Under the pieces are notes generated by a model. That model had not been told where the DNA came from and made no database searches. It saw only the letters and a list, made by a program, of their open reading frames with translations. From NCBI GenBank assembly GCA_027314515.1, contig DAHVAR010000158.1:1-58679 (forward strand): 58,679 nt of DNA. Reading direction: 5' to 3'. The stretch is from Actinomycetota bacterium. GTDB taxonomy: Bacteria; Actinomycetota; Actinomycetes; Streptosporangiales; Streptosporangiaceae. The position numbers and the translations under genes are program-made. Positions within the stretch are counted from its first letter, which is position 1, and every line of letters starts with the position of its first letter. Of this stretch, positions 34,627-41,804 are shown piece after piece.

Positions 34627-36189
34627 ATGGCGCTCGCCCGCACGTATGCAATGGCGCTGGCCGGGGTCCAGGGACATGTGGTGGAGATCGAGGCTGATAT
34701 CGAGAACGGTCTCGTCGCTCTCCTGCTCGTCGGCCTGCCGGATACAGCGCTGCGCGAGGCCAGGGACCGCATCAGGTCCGCGATCCTCAACAGCCGCCAG
34801 TCCTGGCCGCAACGCCGGATTACTGTCGGTCTGTCACCGGCCAGCTTGCCCAAGCGGGGTAGCGGTTTCGATCTGGGCATCGCCGTGGCGATCCTGGCGG
34901 CGGACGCCGTGGTGCCGAAGGAGGGCCTAGTCGGCACGGTCTTCCTGGGCGAGCTGGGCCTGGACGGCCGGATACGGCCGGTGCCAGGGGTGCTGCCGTC
35001 GGTTGCGGCCGCAGCCAGAGCCGGGTTCGGCCAGGTTGTGGTGCCGGCGGAGAACGCTGCCGAGGCGTCCCTCGTGCCCGCGGTCCGGGTCGTGGCGGCG
35101 TCGGCGCTGGGCGGACTCATCGGCTGGCTCGGTGATGGCGGCCCTTCGGCGGGCGGCTGGGGCGTTCAGGTGGTGGACTCCGGTCCCGGGCTGGCCATGC
35201 CCGCACCGGATGGGGCTTGCACTGGCCCGCGCGGTGACCTGGCCGACGTGGTGGGCCAGCCGGTCGCACGGCGGGCCGCCGAGATCTGCGCGGCTGGCGG
35301 CCATCACATGCTGCTGCTTGGCCCGCCGGGAGTCGGTAAGACCATGCTGGCGGAAAGGCTGCCGGGGATCATGCCGCCATTGGAGCCGCCGGCGGCGCTG
35401 GAGGTCAGCGCGATTCACTCGGTGGCGGGCGTGCTGAAGCCGGACCGGCCGCTGGTGACCGAGCCGCCGTTCTGCGCGCCGCATCACACCGCGACGAAGG
35501 CGGCGATCGTGGGCGGCGGCAGCGGCGTGATCCGGCCCGGCGCGGCGTCGCTGGCGCACCACGGCTGCCTGTTCCTGGATGAGGCGCCGGAGTTTGACAG
35601 GGATGTCCTGGATGCGCTGCGGCAGCCGCTGGAGTCGGGTGAGGTGGTGGTGGCCCGGTCCGGGCTGACGGCGCGGTTTCCGGCGCGGTTCACTCTCGTC
35701 CTGGCGGCTAACCCGTGCCCGTGCGCCCGGACCACGGCCGGGGGAGCGGGCTGCACCTGCACGCCGCTGGTGCGGCGCCGGTACCTGGCCCGGCTGTCGG
35801 GGCCGCTGCTGGACCGGGTGGACGTCAAGGTGGAGTTGCTGCCGGTGGGCCGGGCTGAGCTGCTGAGTGACCGGCAGCTGGCCGAGCCCAGCGCCGCGGT
35901 CGCCGCACGGGTGTGGCAGGCCCGGCTGCGGGCTGCCCGCCGGCTTGAGGGCACCAGGTGGCGGCTGAACGCCGAGGTGCCCGGCAGCGAGCTGCGGCGC
36001 AGCTTCCGCCCGGCTGCGGGCGCGCTGGCGCCGCTGGAGCAGGCGATGGACCGCGGGCAGGTCAGCGCCCGCGGCGCCGACCGGATCATCCGGATGTCCT
36101 GGACGCTTGCCGACCTGGCGGGCCAGCCGCGACCTCGGCTGGCCGAGATCGGCACCGCGCTCGCACTGTGGCTCGGCACCGGACTATGA
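34627..36189 (+). CDS. comM: ComM/YifB family Mg-chelatase-like AAA ATPase
   Basis: A 520-residue protein of the ComM family, a hexameric helicase that promotes branch migration during integration of transformed DNA. It has the N-terminal Lon-protease-like fold (ALVGLPDTALREARDRIRSA, GLSPASLPKRGSGFDL). The AAA domain carries Walker A GPPGVGKT (232-239), CLFLDEAPEF as Walker B, and a cysteine-rich ANPCPCARTTAGGAGCTC loop. A C-terminal domain follows. It ends at TGA 36187-36189 inside an ATGA, the type of overlap used for coupling to a downstream gene, but the natural partner dprA is 9.7 kb away. Confidence 0.94.
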   Translation: MALARTYAMALAGVQGHVVEIEADIENGLVALLLVGLPDTALREARDRIRSAILNSRQSWPQRRITVGLSPASLPKRGSGFDLGIAVAILAADAVVPKEGLVGTVFLGELGLDGRIRPVPGVLPSVAAAARAGFGQVVVPAENAAEASLVPAVRVVAASALGGLIGWLGDGGPSAGGWGVQVVDSGPGLAMPAPDGACTGPRGDLADVVGQPVARRAAEICAAGGHHMLLLGPPGVGKTMLAERLPGIMPPLEPPAALEVSAIHSVAGVLKPDRPLVTEPPFCAPHHTATKAAIVGGGSGVIRPGAASLAHHGCLFLDEAPEFDRDVLDALRQPLESGEVVVARSGLTARFPARFTLVLAANPCPCARTTAGGAGCTCTPLVRRRYLARLSGPLLDRVDVKVELLPVGRAELLSDRQLAEPSAAVAARVWQARLRAARRLEGTRWRLNAEVPGSELRRSFRPAAGALAPLEQAMDRGQVSARGADRIIRMSWTLADLAGQPRPRLAEIGTALALWLGTGL

Positions 36190-36217
36190 GCACTCGGGCC
36201 GAGCACAGGCCGGGCAT

Positions 36218-36233
36218 CGTAGCTGCGGCTACG
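36218..36233. terminator. Small hairpin between convergent comM and methyltransferase genes
   Basis: CGTAGC and GCTACG pair around TGCG. It overlaps the end of the minus-strand methyltransferase frame and lies 29 bases after comM. A weak bidirectional terminator is possible. Confidence 0.35.
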
Positions 36234-37017
36234 GCTTGACCGCAGCCGCGCACAAGGTGTAGCCCGCGCGGCCGGGCGGCTCCGCCGGGCTGATGCCCAT
36301 GACCCATCTGTTTGCCTCGGTGATGCCGGGGGGAACGAGTTCAAGGCCCTCCAGCCAGGCCGCGATGTCCGCAGTGCCGTGATTGCGATACGGCTGAGCC
36401 GGGAACGCAGCGCACATCTTGTCGTACAGGGCCAGATCCTCGTAATGTCCCACCGATACGATCAGCCATGATCCGGCCGGCACGAGGGCGGCGTACTCGG
36501 CCGCCACCTGCTGCGCGGCCGCCGTGTCAAAGAAATGCAGTACCGCTGCGAGAATGACGCACATCGGCTGCGCCGGGTCGATCACCCGCACGACATCCGG
36601 GTGGGCGAGCACCTCACCCGGCCGGGTCAGGTCTGCCTCGGCGGCGGCCAGGCCGGCACCGCTGGCCAGCAGTGCCCGTGCGTGCACTGCCGCTACCGTG
36701 TCCAGGTCGACGTAGCAGACCCGGGCGTCCGGGCTGACTGCCCGGACTGCCTCATGCACGGACGGCTGGGCAGGCAACCCCGAGCCGAGGTCAAGAAACT
36801 GGCCGATGCCAGCCGTGGCGGCGCGCGCCGCGGCGGCACAGACGAACGCCCGGTTATCCCGCACCATGTGCACCAGCGCCGGGTTGATCTCAGCCATGTT
36901 GGCGGCAACCGCCCGGTCGGCGGCGAAGTTATCCCTGCCGCCGAGCCACCAGTCGTAAACCCTGGCGATGTTAGGGCGGGACGTGTCAAACGCTTGAATT
37001 TCGGGATCGGCTGCCAT
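36229..37017 (-). CDS. DUF574-type SAM-dependent methyltransferase
   Basis: A 262-residue protein with the actinobacterial DUF574 signature RPNIARVYDWWLGGRDNFAA, SAM-binding FLDLGSGLPAQPSVHEAV, CYVDLDTVAAVHARALL and a late ILAAVLHFFD. The fold is a class I methyltransferase. Members are expanded in streptomycetes and relatives and no substrate is known to me. ATG at 37017 is used; a GTG directly before it is possible and no ribosome site is clear. It begins the accessory block that separates comM from dprA. Confidence 0.85.
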   Translation of the reverse strand: MAADPEIQAFDTSRPNIARVYDWWLGGRDNFAADRAVAANMAEINPALVHMVRDNRAFVCAAAARAATAGIGQFLDLGSGLPAQPSVHEAVRAVSPDARVCYVDLDTVAAVHARALLASGAGLAAAEADLTRPGEVLAHPDVVRVIDPAQPMCVILAAVLHFFDTAAAQQVAAEYAALVPAGSWLIVSVGHYEDLALYDKMCAAFPAQPYRNHGTADIAAWLEGLELVPPGITEANRWVMGISPAEPPGRAGYTLCAAAVKP

Positions 37018-37198
37018 CACACCATAATGGCGCCGCCGTCAGGATCCTTACCACGCGGCCCCGGACCCTCTGCCAGCGGAGGGCCAATCGGTGGCCCACT
37101 GCCGATCCCTTGCGGGCAATGGCGTGACGGAGCCACGGCAGCCGGGCCGCCAGAATTGAGATTGCCTGTCGGGCCGAGCAGCAGGTCGGGCAGCCTGG

Positions 37199-37678
37199 TC
37201 ATTGCAGGGTGATCCAGAGATCGTGCTCGGTGTAGAACTGCTCCACCTCGTCCAGCTCGACGTCTGCGTCCTCCCCACTGGCAACCGCGGCGCCGGCGAC
37301 CCACCAGTCGGCGCCCGGCAGACCGGCGGAGAGATAGGCCCGGGTTCCGGGCTGTGGCGACGCGTGGGAGGACCGTGGCTGAGCCACGACTTCGCCGTGC
37401 GCCGGTTCCCACAGCCTGATCAGGAAGTCCTCCTCGCCGAGCACAACAGCGTCATACCACCGCCAGATCACCACCTCGGTGCCGTCCGGCGCGGTCGCCA
37501 CGGCCACCAGGTGACCAGGCGACACCCGTTTCGTCCGCGGTGACGGAAACGACGTCGCGTACCGAACCGGGCGGGGCTCGCCGTTCCCGGCAATCTCACA
37601 GGCGTCCTCCCGGACTCTCACCACGATGCCGCAGCGCAGCCGCGCGGGAACGGCGTTTTGCCTCGTCGAATCAGTCAT
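37199..37678 (-). CDS. Hypothetical protein, coupled to a DinB-fold gene
   Basis: A 159-residue protein I do not recognise. It looks like an all-beta, acidic cytoplasmic protein: CGIVVRVREDACEIAG, SPGHLVAVATAPDGTEVVIWRWYDAVVLGEED, and a Trp-rich middle (ADWWVAGAAV). There is no signal peptide or membrane helix. ATG at 37678 lies inside the end of the upstream gene (8-base overlap), so the two are co-translated. Confidence 0.7.
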   Translation of the reverse strand: MTDSTRQNAVPARLRCGIVVRVREDACEIAGNGEPRPVRYATSFPSPRTKRVSPGHLVAVATAPDGTEVVIWRWYDAVVLGEEDFLIRLWEPAHGEVVAQPRSSHASPQPGTRAYLSAGLPGADWWVAGAAVASGEDADVELDEVEQFYTEHDLWITLQ

Positions 37679-38306
37679 CTGCGTCGCGCTCCTTGCGGAC
37701 TGGGCGGCCCAGGAACGCGGCCAGTCGCTCGATGGCAGGGGCCTGTTCGGCGACAGCCTGAGCCGGGCCGAAACGGCCGGGACGGGCTTCCTCGGTCACC
37801 TGGAGTTGAGCGAACGCCAGCGACTGCTCGGCTAGCTCGTCAGGCAGGCCGACGGGTTGCGATGTGGCTCGCGCGAGGTCCCAGCCATGGGCGAGGAGAT
37901 CGTAGAGCCGGATCTGCAGTCGCTCGGCGCCAGTGGCGGCACCGAGCGGCCCGTGGTACGTGCGGTCGAGGACTCCGGGCTGGCCGAACGCGGTCAGCAA
38001 TGCGGTCGCCGACTCGCGGTAGGCGCGGGCCGGGTCGCCTTCGGCGTGATCCGCGGACGGCCTGGCCGGAGGTGGCTGGCCTGCAAGCAGCGCGGCGAAG
38101 ACCCGGTTCATGCCGATCAGGTGAGTCACCACCCGATGGACCGTCCAGTCCGCGCATGGAGTGGGCGCTGACCACTGGTCAGCGCGGATATTGCCGATCA
38201 GGTCAGCGACCGCGTCGAATGCACAGCCAAGCTGTTCGACCAAAGGCGCGCGCTCGGCGTCACTGCGCTCGATGCGGGAGGCGGTGCTATTGCTGCCTGC
38301 GACCAC
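37671..38306 (-). CDS. TIGR03086-type DinB/mycothiol maleylpyruvate-isomerase-fold protein
   Basis: A 211-residue metal-binding four-helix protein. Landmarks are QWSAPTPCADWTVHRVVTHLIG with the first His, and RLYDLLAHGWDLARAT with the family HxWD motif. GTG at 38306 with AAAGGTGG before it gives a standard length; the frame runs open 38 codons further upstream. Members are thought to use mycothiol or related thiols; the substrate is unknown. It is the second DinB-fold protein in the window after the one at 6419. Confidence 0.8.
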   Translation of the reverse strand: MVAGSNSTASRIERSDAERAPLVEQLGCAFDAVADLIGNIRADQWSAPTPCADWTVHRVVTHLIGMNRVFAALLAGQPPPARPSADHAEGDPARAYRESATALLTAFGQPGVLDRTYHGPLGAATGAERLQIRLYDLLAHGWDLARATSQPVGLPDELAEQSLAFAQLQVTEEARPGRFGPAQAVAEQAPAIERLAAFLGRPVRKERDADD

Positions 38307-38566
38307 GGGGCCACCTTTCGAAGGCGGCGCCACCTGCGGCTGCGCTCGGTCAGCCAGCCTCAGGAGGCGCGGAAACCAACATCGACACGGGTCTCGCACC
38401 TCCTCTCGACTCGGCCTCACGGTGTTGCAGCCTCACAGTGTGCCAGAGCCGCGGCTGTCGTGTCACGTGCGGATTCCCGCCGGATGCTGAGCGGTAACCC
38501 GCGCCGCCACCGCTCGCATCCCCGCCCGGAGCCTCCGGGTGAGGACTCCGGTGGTAAAGATGCGCC

Positions 38567-39097
38567 ATGGTGCTGATATCGCCGAGCCGCTCAAATCTGG
38601 TGGCGTACGTCGCAGTGATCGGGCCAGGCGCCCAGGCGACCGAAGAAGAATGTGACACCGCCCGGGAGGCTGGCCGGCTGCTGGCAGACCGGAAGGCCGT
38701 CGTGGTGTGCGGGGGCCTGGGCGGAGTCATGGCAGCCGCATGCCAGGGGGCTTTCGAGCGTGGCGGCACGACCGTAGGGCTGCTGCCAGGGCACGATCGC
38801 TCGGCTGGCAACCCCTACCTGACGGTGGCGGTGCCGACAGGACTGGGAGAACTCAGGAACGGCCTGGTGGTAAGAACATCCGACGCTATCATCGCCGTCG
38901 GCGGAAGCTGGGGCACGCTCAGCGAGGTCGCTCTCGCGATGCGAACCGGCAAGCCCGTTGTCGTGATCGGCGGCTGGCGCGTCGAAGATCCCGTTCACGG
39001 GCTGCCCGAGGACCAGCCTGCCAGCGCCGTCTCCGCGCGAGACGCTGTCGATCAGGCGCTGCGACTGGCTGGTTCTCGCCTCAGAGACTGCCCCTGA
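38567..39097 (+). CDS. SLOG/TIGR00725-type nucleotide-binding protein
   Basis: A 176-residue Rossmann-like protein of the LOG/SLOG group: VAVIGPGAQATEEE, VVVCGGLGGVMAAACQGAF and VGGSWGTLSEVALAMRTGKPVV. The GGxGT(L)xE motif of LOG enzymes reads GGSWGTLSE. Relatives range from cytokinin-type phosphoribohydrolases to ligand sensors, so catalysis should not be assumed. It is divergent from the DinB-fold operon. Its last 17 bases overlap the convergent metallo-beta-lactamase gene. Confidence 0.82.
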   Translation: MVLISPSRSNLVAYVAVIGPGAQATEEECDTAREAGRLLADRKAVVVCGGLGGVMAAACQGAFERGGTTVGLLPGHDRSAGNPYLTVAVPTGLGELRNGLVVRTSDAIIAVGGSWGTLSEVALAMRTGKPVVVIGGWRVEDPVHGLPEDQPASAVSARDAVDQALRLAGSRLRDCP

Positions 39098-40016
39098 CCT
39101 TGTACAGCAGGCCGCGCGCGATCAGCTTCAACTGGTCACGCTTGCCGGGCTCGTTATAGATGACGAAGTCGTCGAAGCGGTGGACGCCCTGCTTCCCGGC
39201 GACCGAGCGGGCTGCGGCGTGAACGTCCCCGAGCTGGGTGACGGTCATCTCCAGGGCTCGCTCGTCGGGCTGGTACGTGGCTCCGAGCGGGTAGTCGCGG
39301 CCTGGCTGCCTGGTCATCTCGACGTGGCAGCCCAGCACGTGGGTGACCATGCGGTTTTCGGTGAGGGCGACCATCCGGTCGAGGCTGGCGAGGAACTGCG
39401 GGAAGTCGAAGGCGTACAAACGGCCAGGGATCACGGTGTCGCCGGTGAGCAGGAAACCGGTCCACGGGTCGTAGATGGTTATGGCGGCCCGATGGTGACC
39501 AGGGCTGCCCGTGACTTCCAGCACCCGCCCGCCCAGGTCGAACGTCACGATCTGCGCTGGCCAGTCTGTGAAGCCGAAGAACTGCTGCACGGCGTCAAGC
39601 TCCCGGCTTACTACCCGCGTAGCCGCCCGGCCCGCGAACTGCCCGTCGCCTGCGACGTGATCATTGTGGCCGTGCGTATGCGCGACGACCAGCTCATAGG
39701 TGTCGCGCGGATGCCGGGCCAGCCACTCGGCGATGAGCTCGTCGACGGTGGCGCGCAGCGGAAACTTCGCGGCGTCCGCCGTGGCGCCGGTATCCAGCAG
39801 CAGCGCGCGGTCGTTGCCGAACATAAGGTACAGGAACGGGGCTTCGTAGCTGACCGACTTGCTCTCGCGCAAGATCGTCGTGTGCTGGTCATAGTGATGG
39901 ACCTGGATTGGCGGGTCAGTACTGCGCTGTCGGCCAGGTGTGCCGTGGATCCACCTGACGTCCATCGAGCCGACGGCGGGGGCCCGGGTTACGAAGTCGA
40001 TGCGGCTGTCAGTCAC
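39081..40016 (-). CDS. Metallo-beta-lactamase-fold hydrolase
   Basis: A 311-residue protein with the metal-binding HTHGHNDHVAGD motif, the second His in GSPGHHRAAITIYD, and Asp in LLTGDTVIPG: the full set for a dinuclear site. Family members hydrolyse lactones, thioesters or other esters; the substrate is not predictable. GTG at 40016 with a GCGAGGA-type ribosome site overlaps the ArsR gene end by eight bases. It is therefore the second gene of an ArsR-controlled operon, and its substrate or product may be the signal. Confidence 0.85.
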   Translation of the reverse strand: MTDSRIDFVTRAPAVGSMDVRWIHGTPGRQRSTDPPIQVHHYDQHTTILRESKSVSYEAPFLYLMFGNDRALLLDTGATADAAKFPLRATVDELIAEWLARHPRDTYELVVAHTHGHNDHVAGDGQFAGRAATRVVSRELDAVQQFFGFTDWPAQIVTFDLGGRVLEVTGSPGHHRAAITIYDPWTGFLLTGDTVIPGRLYAFDFPQFLASLDRMVALTENRMVTHVLGCHVEMTRQPGRDYPLGATYQPDERALEMTVTQLGDVHAAARSVAGKQGVHRFDDFVIYNEPGKRDQLKLIARGLLYKVRGSL

Positions 40017-40593
40017 GGCGTCCTCGCTTGTCTGCCGGATCGGGTTCTGGTACGGGTGTTGCGGCCATGAAGTACCGGACATGACGCTGTCCGGACTGAA
40101 GCGCAGGGCGCTCGGTTCCGGTTCTGGCGACGAACGGCGCAAGAAGGGCTATCCACTTCTCCTTGATGGACGCGGCGTCGTCAGGTGACAGGACGGCCAC
40201 CGCGGTCACGATCCCGGCCTTGTGCTGCCACTCGGGGTCCGCGCCGGCCGGTCGCTGCGAGTAATCGAGGATCGCCTGCATCTCCCGCTCTACTACCAGC
40301 CGCTCGATCTGCTGCCTGACGGCCGCCTCGCCTGCTGTCCCGATCCGCAGAGATAGCCGGGTGTACGTGAGCCGCCACTGCCGCTCGCGCCGATCTCTTC
40401 CAGGGCCTGCGTCCTCCGCGAACCCGTACTTGGCAAGCTGGCGCAGATGAAAGGAGCAGCTTGCCTGGGAGACCCCAAGCAGGCGCCCGCACTGGGCCGC
40501 AGTGGCCGGGCCATCCGTGCCAAGGATCTGCAGCAGGTCCAGCCGGAGCGGGTGAGTCAGGGCCCTGATCGCCTTCGGGTCGGTGATCTCCAT
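40009..40593 (-). CDS. ArsR family transcriptional regulator
   Basis: A 194-residue regulator. The winged helix-turn-helix is at the N-terminus: DPKAIRALTHPLRLDLLQIL, ATAAQCGRLLGVSQASCSFHLRQLAKYG, then a wing ending RRERQWRL. The C-terminal half is a longer helical domain than in metal-sensing ArsR proteins and lacks an obvious cysteine metal site, so a non-metal ligand is likely. ATG at 40593 is inside a strong dyad (40592-40617), which suggests autorepression. First gene of an operon with the metallo-beta-lactamase. Confidence 0.88.
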   Translation of the reverse strand: MEITDPKAIRALTHPLRLDLLQILGTDGPATAAQCGRLLGVSQASCSFHLRQLAKYGFAEDAGPGRDRRERQWRLTYTRLSLRIGTAGEAAVRQQIERLVVEREMQAILDYSQRPAGADPEWQHKAGIVTAVAVLSPDDAASIKEKWIALLAPFVARTGTERPALQSGQRHVRYFMAATPVPEPDPADKRGRRD

Positions 40594-40617
40594 ATGCCAA
40601 AGGATACTTTGGGATAT
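40592..40617. promoter_or_regulatory. Candidate ArsR operator overlapping the arsR-type start codon
   Basis: An 11-bp arm, ATATGCCAAAG, faces CTTTGGGATAT across GATA, with a single mismatch. This AT-rich 26-bp dyad covers the start codon and the bases just upstream of the ArsR gene. Binding there would block transcription initiation or a leaderless start. Confidence 0.6.
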
Positions 40618-40807
40618 TAGGAAGGAGTCAAGGGTTCCATTGGCTTCTGTCCGGGATCGCGCCAGCCGCCGGACATCGCCGGCCATTCGCTGACCGGCGT
40701 CGCGGCCGCTCCGACGCCGCCGGCCGACTGCACCGCGCATTCGCCGCTGGCTGCTGCCCGTCTGCCGGTCTGCCCGTCTGCCGGTCTGCCCGTCGTATAG
40801 TCAGCAA

Positions 40808-41317
40808 ATGCCAGTTCCGCCGCACGTTGCCGAGCTCCGCGCCCGCATCGGGCACGCCTTACTGTGGCTCGCCACAGCGCGGACGGTCACCGTCGACGAC
40901 CGTGGACGCGTCATTCTGGGCCGCTACCGCGGCGGTAACACCTGGTCGCTTCCCGGCGGCGTGATCGACCCCGGCGAGCACCCAGCCGACGCGGCTGTCC
41001 GTGAGTGTTACGAAGAGACTGGCATCATCGCAATGCCGGAAACACTCACGTCAGTGACGGTCTCCGGACTGATCACCCATGACAGCGGCGACCTGACGCA
41101 GCACCTCGAGATCACCTTTCGATGTCGGGCGACCGGCGGCCTGGCCGGGCCCGCAGATGGCGAATTTCACGAGGTGCGCTGGCACCACGCGGACGCCTTG
41201 CCCGCGCTGCCCGCCTACGAGCTGGGCATACTGACCCAGGCACTCCACGGCGCCGGTCAGGCTGATTTCGCCTTCTCCGGCATAACCCGGGTGCTTGCCA
41301 GCGCGCAGCACAACTAG
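40808..41317 (+). CDS. Nudix hydrolase
   Basis: A 169-residue protein with a complete Nudix box from Gly51: GVIDPGEHPADAAVREC followed by YEETGI, matching GX5EX7REUXEEXGU. Strand blocks VTVDDRGRVILGRYRGGNTWSLPGG and LTQHLEITFRC fit the fold. Nudix enzymes cleave nucleoside diphosphates linked to another group; the substrate is unknown. It is separated by about 215 bases from the divergent ArsR operon. Confidence 0.9.
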   Translation: MPVPPHVAELRARIGHALLWLATARTVTVDDRGRVILGRYRGGNTWSLPGGVIDPGEHPADAAVRECYEETGIIAMPETLTSVTVSGLITHDSGDLTQHLEITFRCRATGGLAGPADGEFHEVRWHHADALPALPAYELGILTQALHGAGQADFAFSGITRVLASAQHN

Positions 41318-41318
41318 C

Positions 41319-41402
41319 TCCAAGGAAGCCGCTCGGGCCTGGTACGAGTCGCCTGACTACCAGGCCGTGGTTCACCACCGGCTCGACAACACGCACGGGT
41401 AA
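41319..41402 (+). pseudogene. C-terminal remnant of a DUF1330 protein
   Basis: Directly after the Nudix stop, a frame reads SKEAARAWYESPDYQAVVHH and ends at TAA 41400-41402. The pattern A-x-x-W-Y-x-S-P-x-Y-Q-A is the C-terminal hallmark of DUF1330 proteins. The first two thirds of the domain are missing, since upstream sequence in this frame is occupied by the Nudix gene in another frame, and no start codon is present. Confidence 0.55.
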
Positions 41403-41472
41403 GCCGTCTTCTGTGACGAGTATGTCCGGGCTGGCTAGCAAAGACCCGACGTCACGTCAGTGACATGAAGTC

Positions 41473-41766
41473 TCAGAGCGTCCTGGGGGCAGAGCGGTCG
41501 GCTGCCGCACTCTTCCAGGCCTCGTCCATCATGAGCTGGCGAAAATATGCTTCAAGGCCGGCGGCCATGTCGACGCACGCCCGGTCGAGCAGCCACTGCA
41601 CCTGCAAGCCATCCATCAGTGCCAGGGCCGGCCGTGCGGCGACTGCAGGTCCCACTCCGGCACGCAGCTGGCCGTAGGCTGCCATTCGCTCGAAGGCTTC
41701 AGTGAGCCCGGACCGGAGCCGGGGTATCGCTTGGTGAAGTACTGGTGCGCAGGGTGGTCTGGCGGT
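41473..41766 (-). pseudogene. C-terminal remnant of a TetR regulator
   Basis: On the minus strand a frame bounded upstream by TAA (41767-41769) encodes LTEAFERMAAYGQLRAGVG and then ALMDGLQVQWLLDRACVDMA. This is the ligand-domain end typical of TetR_C proteins (DGLQxQWLLD). The DNA-binding half is gone and no plausible start is present, so this is a decayed gene fragment. Confidence 0.65.
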
Positions 41767-41804
41767 TTACGCGCGGGTCGACGACGGTTCGTTCGCTCTG
41801 GCTG

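Noticed and set aside
34451-34651. 66-codon minus-strand frame upstream of comM
   Set aside because: No recognisable domain, and it crosses the comM ribosome site and start.
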